Positions 32,688 through 41,485 of a stretch of DNA of 64,000 nucleotides are shown in pieces. The notes beneath the pieces were generated by a model. The model was not told the origin of the DNA. It saw nothing but the letters and a program-made list of their open reading frames with translations, and made no database searches. Numbering within the stretch: position 1 is the first letter of the stretch; each line of letters opens with the position of its first letter. This stretch comes from A07HB70 sp964512675 (GTDB lineage Archaea; Halobacteriota; Halobacteria; Halobacteriales; Haloferacaceae). A program made the position numbers and the translations under genes. Location: contig CAZEJR010000012.1 of the NCBI GenBank assembly GCA_964512675.1, positions 1 through 64,000 on the forward strand, read 5' to 3'.

Positions 32688-32948
32688 ATGGAGACCCAGC
32701 GCGTCGCGGACCTGATAGAGGCGGGCGTCGAGGGCGCCGTGGTGGCCGACATCGAGCGCACGCCACACCCCGGCGAGGACGAGTACGACCACTTCCGGGC
32801 CGTCGTCGTCGCGTCTGCGTTCGAGGACGCCTCGCTCGTCGGGCGCCACGAGCTGGTGTACGACGCCCTCGACGACCACATGAACGAGGAGATCCACGCG
32901 ATCGACCTCACGACGCTCACGCCCGACGAGTACGACGAGCGGCAGTGA
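32688..32948 (+). CDS. BolA/IbaG family protein
   Basis: An 86-residue BolA-fold protein. It has the characteristic DLIEAGVEGAVVADIERT, HFRAVVVASAFEDASLVGRH and ELVYDALDDHMNEEIHAIDL (the helix ending in H-A-hydrophobic). BolA proteins pair with monothiol glutaredoxins in iron-sulfur handling. The conserved histidine in GRHELVY and IHAID could bind a cluster. It starts at ATG 32688 and overlaps the next gene by four bases. Confidence 0.92.
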   Translation: METQRVADLIEAGVEGAVVADIERTPHPGEDEYDHFRAVVVASAFEDASLVGRHELVYDALDDHMNEEIHAIDLTTLTPDEYDERQ

Positions 32949-34126
32949 CCGGACCCGGCCCGCCGGCGCTCCGGGACCGTGCCGCGCGCGTCCTCCGGGC
33001 CTACGCGCCCGGCCCGGAGCCGGGGCCACACGGCGGCTACCTCGCGAACCGCGACCCTCAGACCGGCGACGTCTACGACCCCGACCGCTCGCACCTCGTC
33101 GCCGCCGCACGGTTCGTCGCGAACTTCTCCGCCTGCGACCGTCTCGGCGCACCGGCGTGGGCACAGACGGGCGCAGAGCGGGCGCTCGACTTCCTCGTCT
33201 CGGTCCACGGCGACGACGAGCGGGGCGGCTACCACTGGCTGGTCGACGGTCGGACGCCGGTCGACTCGCGCCGGGTCTGCTACGGCCACGCGTTCGCCGT
33301 GCTGGCCTGTGCACGCGCCGCAGACCGGGGCGTCGAGGGCGCAGACGCCGCGCTGGCCGACGCGCTCGCGGCGCTCGACCGGTTCTACGAGCCAGACCAC
33401 GGCCTGTTCGCGAGCGCGTTCGACGCCGACTGGTCGGCTCCGGAGCCGTACCGGGGACAGAACGCCAACATGCACGCCTGCGAGGCGCTGCTCGCGGCCC
33501 ACGACGCGACCGGCGACGACGCACACCTCGCTCGCGCCGCCCGCGTCGCCCGGCGGGTGACGGTCCACCTCGCTCGCGGCGACCGGATCTGGGAGCACTA
33601 CACGGAGGACTGGACGCCCGATACCGACTACAACCGCGACCGGACGCGCGACCGGTTCCGACCGTGGGGCTACCAGCCCGGCCACCACCTCGAGTGGGCG
33701 ACGCTCTGCTGCGAACTCGACGTCCGGCACGACGACGCGTGGTTCCTCCCGCGTGCACGGGCGCTGTTCGACGTCGCCGTCGACGCCGGCTGGGAGTCAC
33801 GTCGCGGCGGGTTCGCGTACACGCTCGCGCCGGACGGATCGCCCGTCGTCGAGGACCGCTACGGCTGGGTCGTCGCGGAGGGGATCGGCGCCGCCGCGCG
33901 GCTGGCGGCAGCCGTCGACGACGCCGACGCCACCGAGCGCTACCGCGCGTGGTACGGTCGGCTCTGGGCGTACGCCGACGAGCGGTTCCGTGCGCCGTTC
34001 GGCGGGTGGTACCAGCGGACGACGCCGGCGGGCGAGCCGATAGTCGAGGCCGACGGCCCGGCGGTCGAGCCGGGCTATCATCCGGTCGGTGCGTGTCTCG
34101 CCGGCTGGGAGTCGTTCGGAGGCTGA
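32945..34126 (+). CDS. AGE family sugar epimerase/isomerase
   Basis: A 393-residue alpha/alpha-barrel enzyme of the N-acylglucosamine 2-epimerase (AGE) superfamily. Seen: HGGYLANRDPQTGDVY, RRVCYGHAFAVLACARA, YRGQNANMHACEALLAAHDA, and FRPWGYQPGHHLEWATLCCE with the paired active-site histidines. Relatives interconvert mannose/fructose, sulfoquinovose or N-acetylhexosamines; the exact sugar is unknown. It starts at GTG 32945 inside the BolA stop (GTGA), so the two are translationally coupled. The remains of a sugar ABC transporter lie just downstream on the opposite strand. Confidence 0.9.
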   Translation: MTGPGPPALRDRAARVLRAYAPGPEPGPHGGYLANRDPQTGDVYDPDRSHLVAAARFVANFSACDRLGAPAWAQTGAERALDFLVSVHGDDERGGYHWLVDGRTPVDSRRVCYGHAFAVLACARAADRGVEGADAALADALAALDRFYEPDHGLFASAFDADWSAPEPYRGQNANMHACEALLAAHDATGDDAHLARAARVARRVTVHLARGDRIWEHYTEDWTPDTDYNRDRTRDRFRPWGYQPGHHLEWATLCCELDVRHDDAWFLPRARALFDVAVDAGWESRRGGFAYTLAPDGSPVVEDRYGWVVAEGIGAAARLAAAVDDADATERYRAWYGRLWAYADERFRAPFGGWYQRTTPAGEPIVEADGPAVEPGYHPVGACLAGWESFGG

Positions 34127-34184
34127 CGCGCTCGGCCTCGTCCCGGTCGGCCCGAGTCTCGCGGTCGACGACGTTCACGACGGG

Positions 34185-34850
34185 TCGCCGATGAACCCGG
34201 CGACGAACTCGTCGTTCGGCCCGTGGCAACACCCGAGCGACGTCCCGGTCTGCTATGGACACCGTCGTCCGGGACGGCGATCCGGTTGCTCATGCTCATC
34301 GCCGCCGTCTGGTCGTGGGTGGCGTACACCGTCGTCACGCCGAGGTCGTCCTGGGGGCGCTGGAGTTCGGTCGCATCTGTGCGCGGAGCTTCGCGTCGAG
34401 GTTCGACAGCGGCCCGTCGACCGAGAGGACCGCCGGGTCGCGGACGGTCGCGCGCCCGAACGCGACCCGCCGTGGCCGATCGCCCGACGTCTCCCGGACG
34501 TGCGGTCGAGGGCGTCCGCGACGCCGAGCATCGACGCCGTCTCGGTCACCGTCGTGTCGACCGCGTCGCCCGGCGTGTCGGCCGACTCCTCCGGCCCGAA
34601 CGCCCTGCTTCGCCTGGCGGTCGTGTGGGTAGAGCGCGTAGGACTGGAACGCCATCGCGACGTCGCGGGTCGCGGGCAGCCGGTTGCGCCGGTGCCGCCG
34701 ATACGAAGGTCGCCGCCGGTCACCGACTCCAGCCCGGCGACCGTCCGCAGGGTCGTCGACTCGCCACGGTCGGCGGGGCCGACGAGGACGAAGAACTCGC
34801 CGTCGGCGGTGTCGACGGTGATCGTCGACGGCGACCACCTCACCGCCGGG
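34185..34850 (-). pseudogene. decayed sugar ABC transporter ATPase (MalK-like)
   Basis: MalK-like fragments lie in order on the minus strand but in different frames: DGEFFVLVGPADRGESTTLR with a ruined Walker A (Lys to Glu), RDVAMAFQSYALYPHD (Q loop), ATVRDPAVLSVDGPLSNLDA (Walker B region), VTTVYATHDQTAAMSMSNRI (switch), then GCCHGPNDEFVAGFIGDPS followed by a stop where a regulatory domain would begin. Several indels and the absence of the C-terminal domain show it is nonfunctional. It is the last gene of a decayed operon with the intact binding protein. Confidence 0.85.
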
Positions 34851-34904
34851 GGCGGCGTCGTCCCGGACGTGTCTCGTCACGCCGTCGAGTGCGAGTCGTG
34901 CTAT

Positions 34905-35500
34905 CCGCCGCGCCGTTCGCGAACTGCTCGCCGAACAGGGCGTAGACGACGAGCGTCGGGAGCGCCGCGACGAACGCGTCCGCCATCTGGAGGTCGAACT
35001 GCGACACCATCGACCCCTCCAGAGCTCGTCCAGGGCGGTCGTCGTCAGCTCGTTCGAGGGCTGGCTCACCAGCACCAGCGCGAACAGCAGGTCGTTCCAG
35101 ACCCGTGTGAACCGGTAGATGAGCGCCACCGCGAAGGCCGAGAGACAGCGACAGGACGACGCCCGTGTAGACGGCTGTGACGCCCGCGCCGCCTCCAGCG
35201 TCGGCTCGTCCGGCGTCGGGCAGTACGCGCGAAACAGCACGGCACAGATCGGGACCCAGTGCGCCGTGTGTGACCGTCAGTGCGGTCAGTCCGGCCCGGT
35301 CGACGAGAAACGGGACGGCCACGAGCAGGCTCGACAGTCCGACGAGAGGCCAGACCGCGCAGCGGGACGAGCGCAGACTGGTGCGGAGAACGTTCCGGCG
35401 ACGAACGGGAGGAGAACGGCGGTCTGGCCGCGCCACTCCAGGCTCGTCAGGCCGCAGGCGGCGAGCGAGCAGAGGAGGGGTCGGGACGGTCACGAGCGGG
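34905..35500 (-). pseudogene. decayed sugar ABC transporter permease (MalG-like)
   Basis: Fragments of a MalG-type permease occur in order in three frames: VGLSSLLVAVPFLVDRAGL, LFRAYCPTPDEPTLEAARAS, VALIYRFTRVWNDLLFALVL with VSQPSNELTTT, then GSMVSQFDLQMADAFVAALP and LVVYALFGEQFANG at the end. At least two frameshifts are needed to join them. No intact start or reading frame remains. It sits between the remnants of a second permease and the ATPase. Confidence 0.8.
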
Positions 35501-35519
35501 TGTCGGCCAGCGCGCCGCT

Positions 35520-35910
35520 GAGACTGTCAGCGGCCCCACGAGACGGACCTGCGCCTCGGACGGCGGCGCGAGGTAAAGCCCGCGACGCCGGGCGGGGCGA
35601 ACGCCGACAGCCGGAGGAACGCCGTCGTCAGTCCCGACGCCAGCGGCGCGAGGTAGAACACCACCATCGCCGTACGGCGCGACCCGCGAGGCAGAGCGGT
35701 CGGCGCTCTCGCAGGTCGGGACGGGCCACAGACCCGCTCTACTCGGTGAGCGAGACGGTCCCGTTCCACGCGATGGCGCCGCGGACGGACAGCCCCGGCG
35801 GGAGACTCCGGACCAGTTCGGAGCAGACGAGCCGACCGACGGAGCAGCCGCTCAGGGCGGAGCCGCGCGCCACGGCTCCGCCGCCGGCGGCGACGGGTCC
35901 TCGGCTGTCG
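35520..35910 (-). pseudogene. remnant of second permease (MalF-like)
   Basis: Directly behind the binding-protein gene only one recognisable piece survives: AMVVFYLAPLASGLTTAFLR, matching the first membrane segment of MalF-type permeases (xxVFYLxPLxxGxxxSF). The rest of a roughly 300-residue permease is absent, so most of the gene has been deleted. The identity rests on position in the operon as much as on sequence. Confidence 0.55.
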
Positions 35911-35914
35911 GCTG

Positions 35915-37306
35915 TCAGAACGCGTCCCGGATGCCCCGGTACGTGTCGTCGACGTCGTAGCGCTCGACGAAGCCCGCGAACGCCTCCTCGATGCCGAGCT
36001 TCGTCTCCGGCAGAACGCCGGTGCCGTGGGCGATTGTCGGCGGCTGGGCGTCCGAGCTCCGGAAGTCCTCGATCTGCGCCCGGAGGAAGGGTCCGAACTC
36101 GTCGGTCGGGACGTCCGTCCGTGGGGGGATCGACCCCTTTACCGGATTGAACCGCTCCTGTGCGTCGACGGTGCCACAGTAACGCAGGAACTGTTCCGTT
36201 GCCTCCGGCGACGGGTTGTCCGTCGGGAAGACGAAGGAGTCGGCGACGACGTGGTAGACGCCGCTCGTGCCGGGGAACGGCGTCATCCCCCAGTCGGCGT
36301 CGAACTCGAAGTCGTCGGCGGTGCGGTACTGTCCCGCGGCCCAGTCGCCCTGGTGGACGAACGCGGCGTTACCCTCGACGACCTTCGCGTTCGCCTGGTC
36401 CCACGAGACGGAGCCCGAGTCGTCGTTGTAATGTTCGCCGTACGCGGCGACCCGCTCGAGCGACGCCGTGATCTCGGACTCTGACGAGGAGACGTCGCCC
36501 GACAGCACGTCGCGGTAGGTGTCGACGTCGTTCGCCCCGATGAGGACAGACTCCCAGAGCTGGACCGTCGACCACGGCGCCTGGGTCTGGTGGGCCATCG
36601 GCACCGCGTCCGTCTCCTGTGCGACGGTCTCGAGCGCGCGCTCGAACTGTGCCGGGTCGTCGATGGTACTCGGGTCGACACCGGCGTCCTCGACGACCTC
36701 GACGTTGTAGAACAGGTTGTTCAGCCGGTGGACGTTGATCGGCACCGCGACGAGGCGCCCGGCACCGGTCCGGGCGAGCTCTCGGACGCTGCCGCGGTAG
36801 TTGTCACGCATCGAGTCGCTCCAGACGTCGTCGAGCGACTCCAGCAGGTCGGCCTCGGTGTACGGGTGTAGCGACTGTCCGGGCCAGATCTGGAACGTCG
36901 ACGGCGGGTTCTCGTCCAGCACGCGGTTCCGGATGACGGTGTCGAGCGCCGAGCCTGCGCCGCCGGGCGCCGGATTGTTGATCACCTCGACGTCGGGGTG
37001 TTCCTGGCGAAACCCGTCGAGCAGCGCCAGGATCGCCTCCTTCTCGCCGCCCGCGGTCCACCAGTGGGCGATCTCGAGCCCGTCGCCGTCCGTGGAGCCG
37101 CCGGAGTCCTCGGTCACCTCCTCCACGTCGCCGCCGTCGCTCCCGCCGGAGCCGTCGGAGCCGTCGGAGCCGTCACTCCCGCCGGAGCCACCTGACCCTC
37201 CAGAGCCGCTACAGCCGGCGAGGCCGGCCGTCCCGGCTGCGCCGGCGAGTCCGGCGAGCCGGACGTACGCACGTCGGGCGAGCTCGGGGTCCACGTCGTC
37301 TGCCAT
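35915..37306 (-). CDS. extracellular sugar-binding lipoprotein of an ABC transporter
   Basis: A 463-residue substrate-binding protein. A signal with RRAYVRLAGLAGAAGTAGLA leads to the lipobox LAGC at about residue 32, so it is lipid-anchored outside the cell. A long Gly/Ser/Asp linker (about 33-75) follows. The mature domain begins LEIAHWWTAGGEKEAILALL and has LVAVPINVHRLNNLFYNVEV, typical of glucose/sugar-binding proteins (family 1). Length is complete, with no stops or frameshifts. Its permeases and ATPase downstream are destroyed, so it must use another transporter or be in early decay. Confidence 0.92.
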   Translation of the reverse strand: MADDVDPELARRAYVRLAGLAGAAGTAGLAGCSGSGGSGGSGGSDGSDGSDGSGGSDGGDVEEVTEDSGGSTDGDGLEIAHWWTAGGEKEAILALLDGFRQEHPDVEVINNPAPGGAGSALDTVIRNRVLDENPPSTFQIWPGQSLHPYTEADLLESLDDVWSDSMRDNYRGSVRELARTGAGRLVAVPINVHRLNNLFYNVEVVEDAGVDPSTIDDPAQFERALETVAQETDAVPMAHQTQAPWSTVQLWESVLIGANDVDTYRDVLSGDVSSSESEITASLERVAAYGEHYNDDSGSVSWDQANAKVVEGNAAFVHQGDWAAGQYRTADDFEFDADWGMTPFPGTSGVYHVVADSFVFPTDNPSPEATEQFLRYCGTVDAQERFNPVKGSIPPRTDVPTDEFGPFLRAQIEDFRSSDAQPPTIAHGTGVLPETKLGIEEAFAGFVERYDVDDTYRGIRDAF

Positions 37307-37327
37307 CCGTTCCGCGTTAGTCTCCCT

Positions 37328-37341
37328 GAATTTTAAAATTC
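37328..37341 (-). promoter_or_regulatory. perfect palindrome containing the promoter of the sugar-binding protein gene
   Basis: GAATTTTAAAATTC is a 14-bp perfect palindrome in otherwise GC-rich DNA, centred about 28 nt before the ATG at 37306. It contains a box A on both strands. It may double as an operator for a sugar-responsive regulator such as TrmB-type proteins (inference). Confidence 0.6.
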
Positions 37342-37384
37342 GGGGGGGTCGGCCCGCGCGCGAGCAAGCGGCTGACAGGGTGGG

Positions 37385-37390
37385 TTTTAG
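37385..37390 (+). promoter_or_regulatory. box A promoter of fumC
   Basis: TTTTAG lies 26-31 nt upstream of GTG 37416, in a leaderless position, supporting this start for fumC. Confidence 0.55.
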
Positions 37391-37415
37391 GCCCGGTCAC
37401 CGCGTGGTCGCGAGC

Positions 37416-38849
37416 GTGACAGACGACGCCGACACGGCTGGCGAGTACCGGACCGAACACGACAGCCTCGGCGAGGTGCGCGTGCCGGCGGACGCCTACT
37501 GGGGCGCACAGACACAGCGGGCGGTCGAGAACTTCCCGATCGGCGACGAGCCGATGGACAGCCGGTTCGTCGCCGCGCTCGGCGTCGTCAAGAAGGCCGC
37601 GGCGCGGGCGAACCGCGACCTCGGCCTCCTAGACGACGACGTCGTGGACGCGGTGGTCGCCGCCGCCGACGAGGTGATCGCCGGCGACCACGACGACCAG
37701 TTCCCCGTCGACGTCTACCAGACCGGCTCCGGCACCTCGTCGAACATGAACGCGAACGAGGTGATCGCGAACCGGGCCGCCGAGGTCGCCGGCGGCGCGG
37801 TCGGCGACCGCTCGGTCCACCCGAACGACCACGTCAACTTCGGGCAGTCCTCGAACGACGTGGTTCCGACGGCGATGCACGTCGCCGCCCTCGGCGCCGT
37901 CGAGGACGACCTGCTCCCCGCGCTCGCGACGCTGGCGGAGACGCTCGAGGGCCGCGCGGCGGCGTTCGACGGCGTCGTCAAGACGGGGCGGACCCACCTC
38001 CAGGACGCCACCCCAGTCCGACTCGGGCAGGAGTTCGGCGGCTACCGGACACAGGTCGAGAAAGGGATCGAACGCGTCGAACGCGCCGCCGACGACCTGC
38101 GTGAGCTCGCCCTCGGGGGCACCGCCGTCGGAACGGGACTGAACACCCACCCCGAGTTCCCCGGGCGCGCCGTGGCGTACGTCGCGGAGGAGACGGGGCT
38201 GGACGTGCGCGAGGCCGACGACCACTTCGAGGCACAGGCCGCCCACGACGCGATGGGGGCGGTCCACGGCGCACTCCGGACGGTCTCGGGGTCGCTCGAC
38301 AAGGTGGCGAACGACCTCCGCCTGCTCGCCTCCGGGCCGCGGAACGGACTGGGCGAGATAGACCAGCCGGAGAACCAGCCTGGCTCCTCGATCATGCCGG
38401 GGAAGGTCAACCCGGTCGTGGCCGAGTCGGTGAACCAGGTCCACGCTCGCGTCGTCGGAAACGACGCCACCGTCTCCGCCGGCGCGTCGCGCGGACAGCT
38501 CGAGCTCAACCTGTACAAGCCCGTCCTCGCGCAGACGTTCCTCGAGTCGACGCGTCTGCTCACCGCCGCCGCCGAGACGTTCGCCGAGCGGTTCGTCGCC
38601 AGGCTCGAGGCCGACGCGGCCCACTGTCGCGACCAGGTGGAGCGGTCGATGGCGCTCGCCACCGCGCTCAACCCTGCTATCGGCTACGACGCCGCCGCGA
38701 CGGTGGCGAAGCAGGCACTCGCGGAGGACCGAACGGTGCGAGAGGTGGCCGTCGCGGAGGGCTACCTCACCGAGGCCGAGGCCGACGAGGTGCTCGACCC
38801 CGCGCGGATGACCAGCCGCGGCATCCTCGGAGCGGGAGACGACGACTGA
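37416..38849 (+). CDS. fumC: class II fumarate hydratase
   Basis: A 477-residue fumarase interconverting fumarate and malate in the TCA cycle. Seen: YRTEHDSLGEVRVPADAYWG at the N-terminus, TGSGTSSNMNANEVIANRA, NDHVNFGQSSNDVVPTAMH, and the superfamily signature PGSSIMPGKVNPV near residues 325-337. The C-terminal TSRGILGAGDDD is normal. Start GTG 37416 (MTDDADTAGEY) is backed by a box A; longer frames upstream run through the opposing binding-protein gene. Full length and intact. Confidence 0.96.
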   Translation: MTDDADTAGEYRTEHDSLGEVRVPADAYWGAQTQRAVENFPIGDEPMDSRFVAALGVVKKAAARANRDLGLLDDDVVDAVVAAADEVIAGDHDDQFPVDVYQTGSGTSSNMNANEVIANRAAEVAGGAVGDRSVHPNDHVNFGQSSNDVVPTAMHVAALGAVEDDLLPALATLAETLEGRAAAFDGVVKTGRTHLQDATPVRLGQEFGGYRTQVEKGIERVERAADDLRELALGGTAVGTGLNTHPEFPGRAVAYVAEETGLDVREADDHFEAQAAHDAMGAVHGALRTVSGSLDKVANDLRLLASGPRNGLGEIDQPENQPGSSIMPGKVNPVVAESVNQVHARVVGNDATVSAGASRGQLELNLYKPVLAQTFLESTRLLTAAAETFAERFVARLEADAAHCRDQVERSMALATALNPAIGYDAAATVAKQALAEDRTVREVAVAEGYLTEAEADEVLDPARMTSRGILGAGDDD

Positions 38850-38907
38850 AGCCGCCGGAGACGACAGAATCGGTATCTTGAAGCGACGTACCTCCGAATT
38901 CGGTGTC

Positions 38908-39072
38908 ATGCCCGCGCAGAAGGCGCTCCGGAAGCAGGGACGCGACGTACTCGTCTGCCGACGGTGCGACGCGGAGTTCCCCGAGGCGGCGGCGACGAAA
39001 GACGGCTGGCACTACCAGTGCCCCGAGTGCGGCGAGGCCGAGGGTATCGGCGACGGGCTCCGGTACACGTAA
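38908..39072 (+). CDS. 54-residue zinc-ribbon protein
   Basis: MPAQKALRKQGRDVLVCRRC begins at ATG 38908, giving CRRCDAEFP at residues 17-25 and CPECGEAEG at 38-46, a compact zinc ribbon. The basic N-terminus suggests nucleic-acid binding. Too short for further assignment. The sequence TATCTTGAAG 30-35 nt upstream could act as a weak box A. It is 58 bp downstream of fumC. Confidence 0.75.
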   Translation: MPAQKALRKQGRDVLVCRRCDAEFPEAAATKDGWHYQCPECGEAEGIGDGLRYT

Positions 39073-39460
39073 CGGAGCCCGTCGCCGACGGAACACCGAC
39101 GAGCGGCGGCGTCTGCGGCCCGGCGACGAACGGGCGCGAGCCGGCACGGGTCTGTGGCGCTCCCGGCGCCGTCGCCGTCCGGGTCGAGGTCGCCCCCGTA
39201 GGCGAACGCGGAGGAGTCCTCCGGGAGCGGCGGCGGGTCGTCACCGGCGACGTAGCGGTCGAGCCACGGCCCGAGGTCCGTGCCGGCCACCGAGACGACG
39301 GCTCGACGGAAGTCGGCGTGGCTCTCGAACGTGTCGTCGGCGCGGGCGCGCAGGTCCGCGAGGGTGTGTTCGCCGCCGGCCTGGCTGCGGGTCTCGGCGG
39401 CGATGACGTGCGCGCCCTGTCGGTGGTTCGCGAGGGCGCCGCGTCGAGCGGTCAGAGAGC
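39073..39460 (-). pseudogene. C-terminal remnant of a possible peptidase-like protein
   Basis: An open minus-strand frame without a start codon reads GALANHRQGAHVIAAETRSQ, then GGEHTLADLRARADDTFESH, ADFRRAVVSVAGTDLGPWLD and RYVAGDDPPPLPEDS. The order (a helix, a GE-TLADL segment, a DFRRA helix, an LGPWLDRYV tail) resembles the C-terminal end of M1/M61-type metallopeptidases. It runs into the plus-strand zinc-ribbon gene and has no beginning, so it looks truncated. Identity is tentative. Confidence 0.35.
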
Positions 39461-39568
39461 GCCACCGCCGTCCGGTCCGGGTCGTCCCCGGGCGCGGTCA
39501 GTCCCTCGCGGTTCGACCGCGCCCGCCGATCCGCCAACGCTTAACAGCCGCCGCGGAAACCGGCGGCC

Positions 39569-41464
39569 ATGGACGCGGACGCCGACACGATCGACTACGA
39601 CGCGCTCGGGCTGGTGGCCGGGCTGGAGATACACCAGCAGCTCGATACCGCGACGAAGCTGTTCTGCGCGTGTCCGACCGACCGGCGCGACCCCGACGAG
39701 TCGGTCCGGCGGTTCACCCGCTACCTCCACCCGACCCGGTCGGAGCTCGGCGAACTCGACCGGGCTGCCGTCGAGGAGAGCCGGGTCGACCGCGCGTTCG
39801 AGTACCTCGCCTACGACTCCACCTGTCTCGTTGAGGCCGACGAGGAGCCGCCGGGTCGGCTCGACGACGAGGCACTGACCGTGGCGATGGAGATTGCGGC
39901 GCTGCTCGACGCCGCCGTCGTCGACCAGGTCCACGTGATGCGGAAGATCGTCGTCGACGGGTCGAACACGACCGGGTTCCAGCGGTCGGCGCTCGTCGCG
40001 CGCGACGGGCAAGTCGAGACCGACCACGGAACAGTCGGGATCGAGGACCTGATGCTGGAGGAGGAGAGCGCGGCCCGAGTCGCCGAGACCGACGACGGGG
40101 TCCGGTACGGCCTCGACCGCCTCGGGGTTCCGCTCGTCGAGATCGGCACCGCGCCGGACATCAGCTCGCCCGTGGGGGCCCGCGCCGCCGCCGAGCGGAT
40201 CGGGATGCTCCTGCGCTCGACGGGCGCGGTCAAGCGCGGACTCGGAACGATCCGCCAGGACGTGAACGTCTCCATCGAGGACGGCGCTCGGGTGGAGATC
40301 AAGGGCGTTCAGGACCTCGAGGGGATCGAGGCGATAGTCGAGAACGAGGCCCGGCGACAGCTCGCGCTGGTCGAGACCGCCGCGGACCTGCGCGCCCGCG
40401 GCGCGACCGTCGGCGAGCCCACAGACGTCGGCGAGGTCTTCGCGGAGACGGAGTCGGGCGTGATCGCCGGCGCGCTCGACGACGGCGGCGACGTCCTCGC
40501 CGTCCGGCTCGGCGGGTTCGACGGACTGGTTGGCCGCGAACTCCTCCCGGACCGCCGGCTCGGCACCGAGCTCGCGGACCACGCGAGGCGCCACGGCGCC
40601 GGCGGCGTCTTCCACACCGACGAGCTGCCGGGCTACGGCGTCACGTCGGCGGAGGTCGAGGCTCTGCGCGAGGCCGTCGACGCGGACGAGGAGGACGCGG
40701 TCGCACTCGTCGCCGACGACCCGGAGACCGCCGCCCTCGCCGCCGACGCGGTCGCGGAGCGCGCCCGGACCGCAGTCGAGGGCGTGCCCGAGGAGACCCG
40801 TGGCGCGAACGACGACGGCACGACTCGGTATCTCCGGCCCCTGCCCGGCGCGGCGCGGATGTACCCCGAGACGGACGTGCCGCCGGTCGAGCCGGACCCG
40901 AGTGAGGTCGAGACGCCGGAGCTCCTCACCGACCGTGCCGACCGCTACGCCGACGAACTCGGGCTCGACACGGGTCTGGCCGAGCAGGTCGCCTCCGACG
41001 CCCGCATGCCGCTGTTCGAGACGGCTGTCGCGGACGGCGTCGACCCGACGCTCGCCGCGACGACGCTCGTCTCGACGCTGACAGAGCTCCGGCGCGACGG
41101 CGTCGCCGTCGAGCGGCTGGCCGACGACCACCTCCGCGACGCCCTGACGATCGTGGACGGCGGTGACGTCCCCCGCGAGGGTCTCGACGACCTGCTCCGG
41201 ACGCTCGCCGGCGACCCGTCGATGACCGCCGAGGCAGCCGTCGAGGCCGCCGGGCTCGGCGGCGTCTCCGACGAGGCGGTGCGCGAGGCCGTCCGCGAGG
41301 TGGTCGAGCGCAACGAGACACAGGTTCGTGAGGAGGGGATGGCCGCGTTCTCGGCGCTGATGGGCGAGTGCATGGGCGCACTCCGGGGCAAGGCCGAAGG
41401 CGACGCCGTGAGCGAGGTGCTACGCGAGGAGATACGGCGGGTCGAGGCCGCAGACGCCGACTGA
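39569..41464 (+). CDS. gatE: archaeal Glu-tRNA(Gln) amidotransferase subunit E
   Basis: A 631-residue GatE that, with GatD, converts Glu-tRNA(Gln) to Gln-tRNA(Gln). GLVAGLEIHQQLDTATKLFC opens the cradle domain with CACPTDRR shortly after; GSNTTGFQRSALVARDG, GLDRLGVPLVEIGTAPDISS, and GTIRQDVNVSIEDGARVEIK are family signatures. The AspRS-like insert (about residues 290-420) distinguishes GatE from bacterial GatB. The YqeY-like tail (about 470-630) ends ALRGKAEGDAVSEVLREEI. gatD is not in the window. Start ATG 39569. Confidence 0.96.
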   Translation: MDADADTIDYDALGLVAGLEIHQQLDTATKLFCACPTDRRDPDESVRRFTRYLHPTRSELGELDRAAVEESRVDRAFEYLAYDSTCLVEADEEPPGRLDDEALTVAMEIAALLDAAVVDQVHVMRKIVVDGSNTTGFQRSALVARDGQVETDHGTVGIEDLMLEEESAARVAETDDGVRYGLDRLGVPLVEIGTAPDISSPVGARAAAERIGMLLRSTGAVKRGLGTIRQDVNVSIEDGARVEIKGVQDLEGIEAIVENEARRQLALVETAADLRARGATVGEPTDVGEVFAETESGVIAGALDDGGDVLAVRLGGFDGLVGRELLPDRRLGTELADHARRHGAGGVFHTDELPGYGVTSAEVEALREAVDADEEDAVALVADDPETAALAADAVAERARTAVEGVPEETRGANDDGTTRYLRPLPGAARMYPETDVPPVEPDPSEVETPELLTDRADRYADELGLDTGLAEQVASDARMPLFETAVADGVDPTLAATTLVSTLTELRRDGVAVERLADDHLRDALTIVDGGDVPREGLDDLLRTLAGDPSMTAEAAVEAAGLGGVSDEAVREAVREVVERNETQVREEGMAAFSALMGECMGALRGKAEGDAVSEVLREEIRRVEAADAD

Positions 41465-41485
41465 GGCGGGTCCTGCCCGGCGCGT

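Noticed and set aside
37136..37200. GCCGTCGGA-type repeats as a regulatory repeat array
   Set aside because: They encode the Gly/Ser/Asp linker behind the lipid anchor of the sugar-binding protein and need no other explanation.
39452..41131. 559-codon minus-strand frame
   Set aside because: Lies almost wholly opposite gatE, which has unmistakable family motifs along its length.
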